NCBI GenBank assembly: GCA_028716845.1
Contig: JAQUPF010000001.1
Span: forward strand, 183,647 to 216,166
DNA: 32,520 nt
Reading direction: 5' to 3'
DNA from: a bacterium
GTDB taxonomy: Bacteria; Auribacterota; Tritonobacteria; UBA1439
The notes below the pieces were generated by a model. It was not told where the DNA came from. It saw only the letters and a list, made by a program, of their open reading frames with translations, and ran no database searches. Below are positions 16,574-23,327 of the stretch, piece after piece. Each line of letters starts with the position of its first letter. The stretch's first letter is position 1. The position numbers and the translations under genes were made by a program.

Positions 16574-17542
16574 TTGCGCATGCACGCTGATCAGTGCGTC
16601 CTTTCGCTCAAGGTCGACGTCGACACCTACCGCGGCATGGAGGCGGGCGTTCCGGCGCTCATCCGGATCCTCGCCCGGCGCCGGGTCCGCGCGGCCTTCT
16701 TCATCGCCATGGGACCCGACAACTCGGGGAGGGCGGTCATCCGCTTCTTCACGAAGCGCGGCTTCCTGAAGAAGATGCTCCGGTCGAACGCGGCGGGGAT
16801 GTACGGTATCCGCACCGCCCTCTCGGGAACGCTCCTCCCCGCGCGGCAGATCGCCCGTTCCTTCCCCGGCCGTTTCCGCGCCCTCCTCGACGGGGGGCAC
16901 GAGGTCGGCGTCCACGGATATGACCATGTCCGCTGGCACGACGGGATCCCGCGGATGGGCCCGGAGGAGACGAGGGAGGAGTTCGGGCGCGCCTGCCGCC
17001 TCTTCCGGGAGATCGCCGGAGGCGAGCCGGCCTGCTCCGCGGCGCCGGGATGGGCCTGCTCGCCGCGCCAGCTCGCCGTCCAGGACGAAACGCGGATGCG
17101 CTACCACAGCGACACGCGCGGGGCGGAGCCGTTCCTTCCCGTGATGGACGGCTACCGCGCCGCGCACCTCCAGGTGCCCACCACGCTCCCGACGCTCGAC
17201 GAGCTCCTCGGGAGCGGGGCGTGCCGCGATGCCGGCGATCTGCTCCGGTATTACGCGGGGGCGATCGGCCGGCCGGGGACCCACGTCCTCACCGTCCACG
17301 CCGAGGCGGAGGGGATGGGCTGGGCGGGATGGTTCGAGGCGCTCCTGGACGACCTCGCCTCGCGCGGCGTGCGCCTCGCGACGATGCGGGAGATCGCGGA
17401 GGAGGCCCTCGCCGTCCCCGACCGCATCCCCCGCCGGGAGATCCGGATGGCCGAGATCCCCGGCCGCGCCGGCCCCGTCGCCGTGGACGCTGCCTCAATG
17501 GAGCGGTTGCGCGCAGCGCCTACAACTCGTATATGTCGCTGA
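16574..17542 (+). CDS. arnD: 4-deoxy-4-formamido-L-arabinose-phosphoundecaprenol deformylase ArnD
   Basis: 322 aa from TTG 16574, which has GGAG at a 9-nt spacing; ATG 16580 is the alternative but sits 15 nt away. NodB-like polysaccharide deacetylase that removes the formyl group from undecaprenyl-phosphate-Ara4FN. ArnD-type motifs run in order: KVDVDTYRG (metal Asp15/Asp17), MGPDNSGR, LKKMLRSNAAGMYG, HEVGVHGYDH (zinc-ligand histidines), CSAAPGWACS, RYHSDTRGAEPF, QVPTTLPTLDEL and LTVHAEAEG. All have direct counterparts in E. coli ArnD, which is about 25 aa shorter; the extra residues are a C-terminal tail. Last gene of the operon. Its 3' end overlaps the convergent metallopeptidase gene by 23 bp. 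Confidence 0.92.
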   Translation: MRMHADQCVLSLKVDVDTYRGMEAGVPALIRILARRRVRAAFFIAMGPDNSGRAVIRFFTKRGFLKKMLRSNAAGMYGIRTALSGTLLPARQIARSFPGRFRALLDGGHEVGVHGYDHVRWHDGIPRMGPEETREEFGRACRLFREIAGGEPACSAAPGWACSPRQLAVQDETRMRYHSDTRGAEPFLPVMDGYRAAHLQVPTTLPTLDELLGSGACRDAGDLLRYYAGAIGRPGTHVLTVHAEAEGMGWAGWFEALLDDLASRGVRLATMREIAEEALAVPDRIPRREIRMAEIPGRAGPVAVDAASMERLRAAPTTRICR

Positions 17543-18545
17543 GGACGTACCAGGTCACCAGGGCGGTGACCTCGGCGAGCTTGGCGCCCTCCTCGGACTT
17601 CACCATCAGCAGGCCGTAGTGGCGGCAGACCGCCTCCATCCGGCGGAGGATCTTCATGATGGAGTTCCTGTTGGAGTGCAGGATCCAGCCCGCGACGCCG
17701 TCGACGACCGCCTCCCGGAACCGCCGCAGGAAATCCGCCGCGGGAATGTGGTACTCCCTCCGGCGGGCGACGCGGGAGAAGATGAGGCGCAGGTCCTTGA
17801 TGTACTCCTCCATCTCCTCCTCGCCGAGCGCGCTCACCGCCTCCGTTTCGTAGAGCTGCGCGATCGTCCGCCGCTCCCGCCGGGCGGGGGCGTCGTACGC
17901 GATCCTCCGGACGATCGGGGACTTCGCGGCGATCTCCTTCATGACGATGTCCACGTAGATGAGCTTCTCGATCGCGTCCCATCCCTTGTAGCGCCGCCGC
18001 CAGTTGAGGCCGGGGGTGAGCCAAACGGCGAACGACTCGGCCCAGTCGTCGTCAGGATGCCGCTGCGCGTAGACGAGGTCGAGGTGGCGGACGTGCCTCC
18101 TGCTCCCCCGCCGGGGGTTGTAGGCACGCGGGTAGCGCTTCATGAAATCCCCGAACAGCTCCCGCCAGTGCCGGCGCAGGTGGAGCTTGTAGGCGTAGTT
18201 GACGGCGTGGCCGGTCTCGTGCCGGAGGATCTTCATGATCTCGCCCGGGCTCTCCACGTCGGGGGAATACTCGCCGTGGAGGAGGGTGAGCTCGCGGTTC
18301 GCCAGGTAGAACGGGACCTCGATGCAGATGGTGCCGTCCACGCACCCCCAGCCGTCGCCGATGTCGGCGCCCAGGTAGAAGCGGGGGCGGAACCGGATCC
18401 CCTTCCGGCGGAGCTCCCGGTACAGCTCGAGGATGCAGATGCGCAGCGTCCCCTCGATCTTCAGCGGCAGGTCGCAGACGCGCGTGTTGAGGAGCTCGTA
18501 GCGCCGTATCTGCCTGACGGATTTCTGCACCTTCTTCGCGCTCAT
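17520..18545 (-). CDS. putative zinc-binding metallopeptidase
   Basis: 341 aa; the start ATG at 18545 overlaps the deacetylase stop (ATGA). The zinc-site motif HETGH lies at 109-113 (His109, Glu110, His113) and a downstream DDDWAESFAVWL supplies a likely third ligand, Glu170, as in gluzincin-type enzymes; the layout resembles the putative zinc-binding metallopeptidase (Peptidase_Mx) family. The N-terminal third contains FYLGADIGDGWGCVDG. There is no signal peptide or membrane segment, so a cytoplasmic enzyme is suggested. The C-terminal half (about 215-341) is helical and charged. It is the last of three translationally coupled genes after a reductase and a polysaccharide deacetylase, which suggests a role in envelope or exopolysaccharide work. 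The substrate is unknown. Confidence 0.7.
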   Translation of the reverse strand: MSAKKVQKSVRQIRRYELLNTRVCDLPLKIEGTLRICILELYRELRRKGIRFRPRFYLGADIGDGWGCVDGTICIEVPFYLANRELTLLHGEYSPDVESPGEIMKILRHETGHAVNYAYKLHLRRHWRELFGDFMKRYPRAYNPRRGSRRHVRHLDLVYAQRHPDDDWAESFAVWLTPGLNWRRRYKGWDAIEKLIYVDIVMKEIAAKSPIVRRIAYDAPARRERRTIAQLYETEAVSALGEEEMEEYIKDLRLIFSRVARRREYHIPAADFLRRFREAVVDGVAGWILHSNRNSIMKILRRMEAVCRHYGLLMVKSEEGAKLAEVTALVTWYVLSDIYEL

Positions 18546-19303
18546 CCCCCCGCCGGCGGCCGCCCGGCGCCGCCCTCCCGTATGTATTCCTTGTTCCCCG
18601 CCCTGAGCTCCTTGAAGAAGACGTAGTAGCCGGAGAGCGCCGCGCGGAGCATCGGCCCCGACCGCATCCGGTACGTCATCGTCACGCGCTTGAGGGCGAA
18701 CGGATCGCCGTCCGGCCAGAGGCGCCCGGGGCTGTTGCAGCAGGCGCCCAGGTAGCCCGCCTCCTCCACCATGTCCCGGACCGCCCTGTTGAAATACCCG
18801 TACGGGTAGCAGAACAGCGCCGCCTCCTCGCCGAGGCCGTCCTCGATCGCCTTCTTCGAGTCGGCGATCTCCGCCCGCGCCGCCGCCGGCGGGATCTCGG
18901 TCAGTTTCGGGTGGCGGACGCTGTGGGCGCCGAAGCGCACCCCGGCGGCCCGCATCTCCCTGATCTCGCCCCAGCCGAGATAGTCCGGGAGGCCGATCCG
19001 CCCCGAGACGAGGAAGATCGTCACCGGCACGCCGCGCCGCGCGATGAGGGTGAAGGCGCGGTCGTAGTTGTCCCGCCAGCCGTCGTCGAAGGTGATCGCC
19101 GCGGCGCGGGGGCCCGGCCCCCTCCCCTCGCGCAGCCGCCGGACGACGGCGGCGAGATCCTCGACGCCCCGCCCCGTCCGGTCGATGAAATCGAGATGCC
19201 GATCGAGGAGCGCCGGCTCGAGGTAGGTGCGTGAGCGCCGGCCGATGCTCCCCATCCGGTGGTACAGGAGGATCGGGAAGAGCCGCCGGGGGAGGTATCT
19301 CAT
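18542..19303 (-). CDS. polysaccharide deacetylase (NodB/CE4 family)
   Basis: 253 aa from ATG 19303, which overlaps the reductase stop; the long upstream in-frame extension is a shadow of the reductase gene. Domain order fits carbohydrate esterase family 4: N-terminal PILLYHRMG, motif 1 ITFDDGW with Asp73 and Asp74, motif 2 GAHSVRHPKLT with His127 and His131, then FCYPYGYF (motif 3-like). The enzyme should deacetylate an N-acetylated sugar in a peptidoglycan or exopolysaccharide intermediate with a metal cofactor. No signal peptide is convincing (MRYLPRRLFPILLYHR), so it may act in the cytoplasm or at the inner membrane. It is not an ArnD copy: the formyl-arabinose motifs are absent. Confidence 0.82.
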   Translation of the reverse strand: MRYLPRRLFPILLYHRMGSIGRRSRTYLEPALLDRHLDFIDRTGRGVEDLAAVVRRLREGRGPGPRAAAITFDDGWRDNYDRAFTLIARRGVPVTIFLVSGRIGLPDYLGWGEIREMRAAGVRFGAHSVRHPKLTEIPPAAARAEIADSKKAIEDGLGEEAALFCYPYGYFNRAVRDMVEEAGYLGACCNSPGRLWPDGDPFALKRVTMTYRMRSGPMLRAALSGYYVFFKELRAGNKEYIREGGAGRPPAGG

Positions 19304-20193
19304 CCGCCCCTCCGCGCCCGCGCGACCGCCGCGAGCCCCTCGTCGACCCCCGTGAAGACGATGCCGAGCGCCGCCGACGCCTTCCGGTTCGCCATCGAGT
19401 TGTCCTTCGGCCTCGCCATCAGCCCCGGGAGATCGGCCATCCTGACGGGGACGATGAGGCCCGCCGGGAAGCCGAAGACCGCCGCCGCCCGCAGGCCGAA
19501 CTCGTACCGGTTCACCCGCTCGGGCCCGGCGAGGTGCAGGACGCCGCGCAGGTCCGGCCGGTCGAGGATCCGCCCCACGGCGTCGCAGGCGTCGCCCGCG
19601 AAGAGCGGCGTGCGGTGCTGGTCGGTGAAAAGGCTGACCGGCTCCCCCCGCTCGAGCCGGTCGAGCATCCAGCCGAGGAACGAGCCGTGGACCGGGTTCC
19701 CGCTCCCGTACATGAGGGCGAGGCGGAGGATCACCGCGCCGGGGCACGCCCCGGCGGCCCGCCGCTCGCCGGCGAGCTTCGTCTCGCCGTAGCGGTTGAT
19801 CGGTCTCGCCTCGTCCTCCTCGGCGTACATCCCCCGCCCGCCGTCGAACACCATGTCGGTCGAGAAGTAGACGAGCCGCGCGCCTGCCGCCGCGGCGGCC
19901 GCCGCGACCCGCCCCGTCCCCTCCTCGTTCACCAGCCGCGCGGTCTCCCGCTCCCGCTCGCACCGGTCCACGTCGATCCAGGCCGCCGCGTGCAGGACGC
20001 AGTCGGGCGCGGCCTCCCGCACGACCCGCTCCGCCTCGCCGGGCGCGGCGAGATCGAGGTGCACCATCCGGACCCCCTCGATCCGGAGCGGCGAGCGGTG
20101 GAACGTCCCGACGACCTCCCGCCCGCCCCGCAGCCGCCGCGCGAGGTTCCAGCCGAAAAAGCCGCTCGCGCCCGTGATGAGGATCTTCCGCAT
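19300..20193 (-). CDS. RmlD-like NAD(P)-dependent sugar-nucleotide reductase
   Basis: 297 aa. Extended SDR of the dTDP-4-dehydrorhamnose reductase type: cofactor motif GASGFFG (8-14) at the N-terminus, LHAAAWIDVDRCE, YFSTDMVFDG, the active-site RYGETKLAGE (Tyr-x3-Lys) and RTPLFAGD. RmlD reduces the 4-keto sugar in dTDP-L-rhamnose synthesis. No rmlA, rmlB or rmlC is in the window, so the substrate could be another 4-keto sugar nucleotide. It is the first gene of a coupled three-gene minus-strand operon and has a TATAAT about 33 nt upstream. Known RmlD proteins have about the same length. Confidence 0.8.
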   Translation of the reverse strand: MRKILITGASGFFGWNLARRLRGGREVVGTFHRSPLRIEGVRMVHLDLAAPGEAERVVREAAPDCVLHAAAWIDVDRCERERETARLVNEEGTGRVAAAAAAAGARLVYFSTDMVFDGGRGMYAEEDEARPINRYGETKLAGERRAAGACPGAVILRLALMYGSGNPVHGSFLGWMLDRLERGEPVSLFTDQHRTPLFAGDACDAVGRILDRPDLRGVLHLAGPERVNRYEFGLRAAAVFGFPAGLIVPVRMADLPGLMARPKDNSMANRKASAALGIVFTGVDEGLAAVARARRGG

Positions 20194-20225
20194 GGAACCG
20201 GCTCCCGAACCGGCGGTGGGCTGCC

Positions 20226-20231
20226 ATTATA
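20226..20231 (-). promoter_or_regulatory. -10 element (TATAAT) of the reductase/deacetylase/peptidase operon
   Basis: A perfect TATAAT on the minus strand lies 32 nt upstream of the ATG at 20193, in an otherwise GC-rich stretch. No good -35 is seen at 16-18 nt. Confidence 0.5.
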
Positions 20232-20327
20232 TACCATGCGCACCCCGGGAGACAGGGGGGACTGTCCGAAGCGGAATATTAATGTAATATACTGTGCGGG
20301 AGTATGATAGGTGGCTGCTGGTAAACC

Positions 20328-21392
20328 CTATTCCCGGGGCATGGGCCCGGGCGCCGATACCTGAACCCCCACCGGCGCGCCGCCCCTCGTCCGCTCTTCG
20401 ACGATTCGTTCCACGAGCGGACGGAGGGCCGCGGCGATGAGCCGGTACCCCTCGGCGCTCGGGTGGCAGGGGTCATTAGGCAGATCAAAGTAGAGCGACT
20501 CCTCGAATGGATGTTCCTTGAAGAGCCGATACAGGTCGACGAACAACAAACCGTTCTCCGCGCAGAAAGCCTCCACCAAGCGGTTGTGCTCGACGAGCGC
20601 CGAATGGGTCTCCGCGATGCGGTAACGCTGCGCGTTCATGAAGATGATGGCCGCGCCCGCCTCCTCGCAGCACTCCCGCATCCGCGCCATGTTCGCCGCG
20701 AGGAGGGGGAGCGGCACGCGCGCAGTCCTCCCGCCGTACGCCCGCGCCGCCGGACGCGCCCTGAGGCGCAGGATGACGCGCCGGAGGAGGAGGTAGAGCT
20801 TGCTCTCCCCGAGAATCTCCTGCGTCCTGAATATCAACCCGGCGAAGTTCGGGCATTCATGGTCCGGCAACCCCTCGAGCGCGGGTGTCGCGCCGTGCGT
20901 GTCGGGGTTGACGATGACGAGATCCGGCCGGTAGCGAGGCACCTCGCGCCGCATCAGCGTGAGCATCTGGAATGACGAGTACCCGTCACACCCCATGTTC
21001 GCGACCTCGTACCGGCGCCCGCTGCCGCCCGCGTTCAGTTCCCGCTCGAGGACGGCGGGGTAGGTCTCGCTGAACGCATCGACCCACGGGCCCCGCGTGC
21101 AGCTGTCACCGAAGGCGATGATCCGGATCACACCGGGTGATCTCGCGACCTCCACCTCCCTGCCCGGGTATCCCTTCGAATTGATCCAGGGCCTCGCCGC
21201 CGGCCTGAATGCCCAGAAGAGGAGGGGATCCCATCTGTACAGGGTTTGATCCCCCCGCTCGGCAAGCACCCGCCCGTAGGGCTGCCTCAGTTCCATCCGC
21301 AGGATCCGGATGACCAGCTCGGCGGAGGCGAAGACCAGGAGAGGGACCACGATCAGCGCGAGCAGCCTGCGCCGCACGGTGATGGTGCGCAT
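20328..21392 (-). CDS. membrane-anchored SGNH/GDSL-family hydrolase
   Basis: 354 aa. One N-terminal transmembrane or signal-anchor segment (about 9-30) after MRTITVRRR. The SGNH blocks are complete: block I AFGDSCTRG with the nucleophile Ser97, block II NMGCDGYSS (Gly134), block III VIVNPDTHG (Asn162), and block V DPCHPSAEGY with Asp307 and His310. These enzymes hydrolyse esters, often O-acetyl groups on cell-envelope sugars; the orientation of the anchor suggests a periplasmic catalytic domain. The substrate is unknown. It is alone on its strand, divergent from queH. The last residues (VGVQVSAPGPMPRE) look like a flexible tail. An unusual point is that the nearest -10 lies only 9 nt before the ATG. 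Confidence 0.8.
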   Translation of the reverse strand: MRTITVRRRLLALIVVPLLVFASAELVIRILRMELRQPYGRVLAERGDQTLYRWDPLLFWAFRPAARPWINSKGYPGREVEVARSPGVIRIIAFGDSCTRGPWVDAFSETYPAVLERELNAGGSGRRYEVANMGCDGYSSFQMLTLMRREVPRYRPDLVIVNPDTHGATPALEGLPDHECPNFAGLIFRTQEILGESKLYLLLRRVILRLRARPAARAYGGRTARVPLPLLAANMARMRECCEEAGAAIIFMNAQRYRIAETHSALVEHNRLVEAFCAENGLLFVDLYRLFKEHPFEESLYFDLPNDPCHPSAEGYRLIAAALRPLVERIVEERTRGGAPVGVQVSAPGPMPRE

Positions 21393-21401
21393 GGTGTCCG
21401 A

Positions 21402-21407
21402 ATTATA
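21402..21407 (-). promoter_or_regulatory. -10 element unusually close to the SGNH hydrolase start
   Basis: TATAAT on the minus strand ends 9 nt upstream of the ATG at 21392, so a transcript starting about 7 nt downstream would have a leader of only a few bases. No Shine-Dalgarno precedes the ATG. Either the message is nearly leaderless or translation starts further in, for example at the GTG of VRRRLL. Confidence 0.4.
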
Positions 21408-21419
21408 TTACGGGATGGT

Positions 21420-21469
21420 GGAACACCGCATCCGGAAATCGGCGCACCGCCGCCGACGGGTGGTGTTCC
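21420..21469. repeat. 8-bp inverted repeat between divergent genes
   Basis: GGAACACC (21420-21427) and GGTGTTCC (21462-21469) are inverted copies across a 34-nt loop that can itself fold through TCGGCG and CGCCGA. It lies between the SGNH hydrolase and queH promoters; the function is unknown. Confidence 0.3.
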
Positions 21470-21550
21470 CGCCGCGGATTCGCGCGGATTCGCGCGGCCG
21501 CAACCGGGAATTGCAGCGCGATCTCCTCACCCTCGACCGCGCGAATATTC

Positions 21551-21556
21551 TATAAT
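21551..21556 (+). promoter_or_regulatory. -10 element (TATAAT) of queH
   Basis: A perfect TATAAT lies 18 nt before the queH ATG at 21575, giving a predicted leader of about 12 nt that still holds GAGGGA as ribosome binding site. No -35 at the right spacing is convincing. Confidence 0.5.
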
Positions 21557-21574
21557 GGCCCGTCGAGGGACGGG

Positions 21575-22279
21575 ATGCGCCGACCGACGCTGCTGCTCCA
21601 CATCTGCTGCGCCCCCTGCTCGACGCACGTCATCTCCCTCCTCGCCGTGCGGTTCGACCTGGCGGGCCTCTTCCACAACCCGAACATCCACCCCGGCGCC
21701 GAGTACGCCCTCCGGCGCGGTGAGGCGGCCCGTTTCTGCCGCGGGAGGGGGATCCCCCTCCTCTGCACGGCGTACCGGCCCGGCGACTGGTTCTCGACGG
21801 TCAGGGGGCGCGAGGGCGATCCGGAGGGCGGGGTGCGGTGCGCCCTCTGCATCCGGATGCGGCTCGATGAGACGGCGCGCGCCGCCGCCCTCGGCGGCTT
21901 CGATTGCTTCGGCACCACGCTCACGGTGAGCCCGCACAAGGACGCCGGGCTCATCAACGTCATCGGCGCCGAGGCGGCGCGCCGCCACGGCGTCCGGTTC
22001 CTCGCGGCGGATTTCAAGAAGGGCGACGGCTACGCGGCGAGCTGCCGGATGAGCCGCCTGCACGGCCTCTACCGGCAGCGCTACTGCGGCTGCATCTACA
22101 GCGCGATGGGGGGAGGCGGGGCGCGGGGCGCCTCAGCCGTCCTGTTCCTTCAGGAAACCGCCCACGTCGCTCACCGCGTCGAGGACGTGCGGCGCGACGT
22201 AGATCCGCGCCCCCGACAGGCGGGCGAGGGCGAGGCAGTCGCTCGGACGGGCGTCGATCTCGACGATCCGCTTCCCTGA
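21575..22279 (+). CDS. queH: epoxyqueuosine reductase QueH
   Basis: 234 aa as an open frame. QueH (DUF208) reduces epoxyqueuosine to queuosine in tRNA, the cobalamin-independent alternative to QueG, using an iron-sulfur cluster and a nearby metal. Seen: LLLHICCAPCSTH (Cys11, Cys12, Cys15), HNPNIHP, RCALCIRMRL (Cys89, Cys92), the TTLTVSPHKD core, and RQRYCGCIYS (Cys171, Cys173), where typical family members end. About 57 further residues (178-234) follow a G-rich run near 22110, have no family look, and are encoded antisense to the end of the bifunctional-nuclease gene. A lost stop, or an indel in the G-rich run, would explain this. The queuosine base is made elsewhere; no other que gene is here. 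Confidence 0.88.
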   Translation: MRRPTLLLHICCAPCSTHVISLLAVRFDLAGLFHNPNIHPGAEYALRRGEAARFCRGRGIPLLCTAYRPGDWFSTVRGREGDPEGGVRCALCIRMRLDETARAAALGGFDCFGTTLTVSPHKDAGLINVIGAEAARRHGVRFLAADFKKGDGYAASCRMSRLHGLYRQRYCGCIYSAMGGGGARGASAVLFLQETAHVAHRVEDVRRDVDPRPRQAGEGEAVARTGVDLDDPLP

Positions 22280-22567
22280 TTCGTCCTCGCGCACGAGGAA
22301 CAGCCGGGCGAAGAAGGTGTTGTCGCGGAGGTCGTTGATGACGACCCTGTCCACCCGCACCTCGAACCCCTCGAGGATACTGCCGATGAGGTCGTGGGTG
22401 AGCGGCCGGGGCTTCTTCGCCCCCTCCATGAACATGTGGATCGCCGCCCCCACCTCCCCGTCCACGTAGATGACGAAGGTCTTGCTCCCGTCCTGGAGGA
22501 AGACGGCGAACCCTCCGGGCGTGGGGATCACGCCCCGTATCCGCACCTCGACCAGCCCGTCCTGCAT
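22133..22567 (-). CDS. bifunctional nuclease (BFN, DUF151) domain protein
   Basis: 144 aa. Matches the BFN/DUF151 fold in order: VRIRGVIPTPGGFAVFLQDG, KTFVIYVDGEVGAAIHMFMEG, RPLTHDLI, then VDRVVINDLRDNTFFARLFL and VEIDARPSDCLALA, the signature end of the domain. Plant and some bacterial members show nuclease activity; the role in most bacteria is unclear. It is the last gene of a minus-strand set, 18 nt after the GT2 gene. Its 3' end overlaps queH by 147 bp in antisense, but the BFN motifs show that this is the authentic frame. Confidence 0.82.
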   Translation of the reverse strand: MQDGLVEVRIRGVIPTPGGFAVFLQDGSKTFVIYVDGEVGAAIHMFMEGAKKPRPLTHDLIGSILEGFEVRVDRVVINDLRDNTFFARLFLVREDESGKRIVEIDARPSDCLALARLSGARIYVAPHVLDAVSDVGGFLKEQDG

Positions 22568-22585
22568 GGCATCCCCCGCTCCCGA

Positions 22586-23308
22586 TCAGGGAGGCGTCCC
22601 CTGATCGGTCCGCCGCCGCGCCCGCAGGGCGACCGCCCGGGCCAGGTATCGCGCGAGCGTCGCCGGCCCGAGCTTCGAGACGCCCCCGGCGCGCGCGCGG
22701 AAGACGATCGGCACCTCGGCGATCCGCATCCCCCGCACGCGGGCGCGATGGAGCATCTCCGTCACGATGAACGGGTCCTCCGAGCGGAGCGGCTCCTCGA
22801 GGAGCGCCTCGAGCGCCTCCCGCCGGTAGCACCGGTAGCCGCTCGTCGGGTCCCGCACCGCGAGGCCGAGCACCGCCCTGAGGTACCCGCGCGCGAGCCG
22901 GCTCACGAGCCGCCGGAGCGGCCCCCGCTCCTCGTCCGCCCCGCCCGGGACATGCCTCGACCCGATGACGACGTCCGCCGCCTCCGCCGCCCCCAGGAGC
23001 GCCGGAATATGGCGCGGGTCGTGCGAGAGGTCGCCGTCCATCTCGATGACGAGGTCCGCGCCCATATCGAGCGCGCGCCGGAACCCCTCCGCACCGGCGA
23101 GCCCTCTCCCCCGCCGGCCGGTCCTGAGGAGCAGGTGCACGCGGCCGTCCCGTTCCGCCTCGTCGGCGACGAGCCGCCAGGTGCCGTCCGGCGAGCCGTC
23201 GTCCACGACGAGGACCTCGATCCCCTCCCCGCGGGCGAGCACGCCGCGGATGAGCGGGACGATGGTCGCCGCCTCGTTGTAGGTGGGGACGACCGCGATG
23301 GCTCTCAT
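22586..23308 (-). CDS. polyprenol-phosphate mannosyltransferase-like glycosyltransferase (GT2)
   Basis: 240 aa. Soluble GT2 of the dolichol-phosphate mannose synthase (DPM1) type: VVPTYNEAATI at the N-terminus, VVDDGSPDGT (Asp36/Asp37), EMDGDLSHDP with the DGD at 91-93, GSRHVPGG, SGYRCYRREAL and the C-terminal GGVSKLGP. Such enzymes load a sugar on a polyprenyl phosphate at the cytoplasmic face for use by GT-C transferases. There is no membrane helix, unlike ArnC. It lies between the GT9 and BFN genes with gaps of about 20 nt. It could supply the GT-C enzyme encoded at 24599-26002 on the other strand; this is inference. The sugar is unknown. Confidence 0.85.
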   Translation of the reverse strand: MRAIAVVPTYNEAATIVPLIRGVLARGEGIEVLVVDDGSPDGTWRLVADEAERDGRVHLLLRTGRRGRGLAGAEGFRRALDMGADLVIEMDGDLSHDPRHIPALLGAAEAADVVIGSRHVPGGADEERGPLRRLVSRLARGYLRAVLGLAVRDPTSGYRCYRREALEALLEEPLRSEDPFIVTEMLHRARVRGMRIAEVPIVFRARAGGVSKLGPATLARYLARAVALRARRRTDQGTPP

Positions 23309-23327
23309 TGCCCGGGGGGCCGCATCC

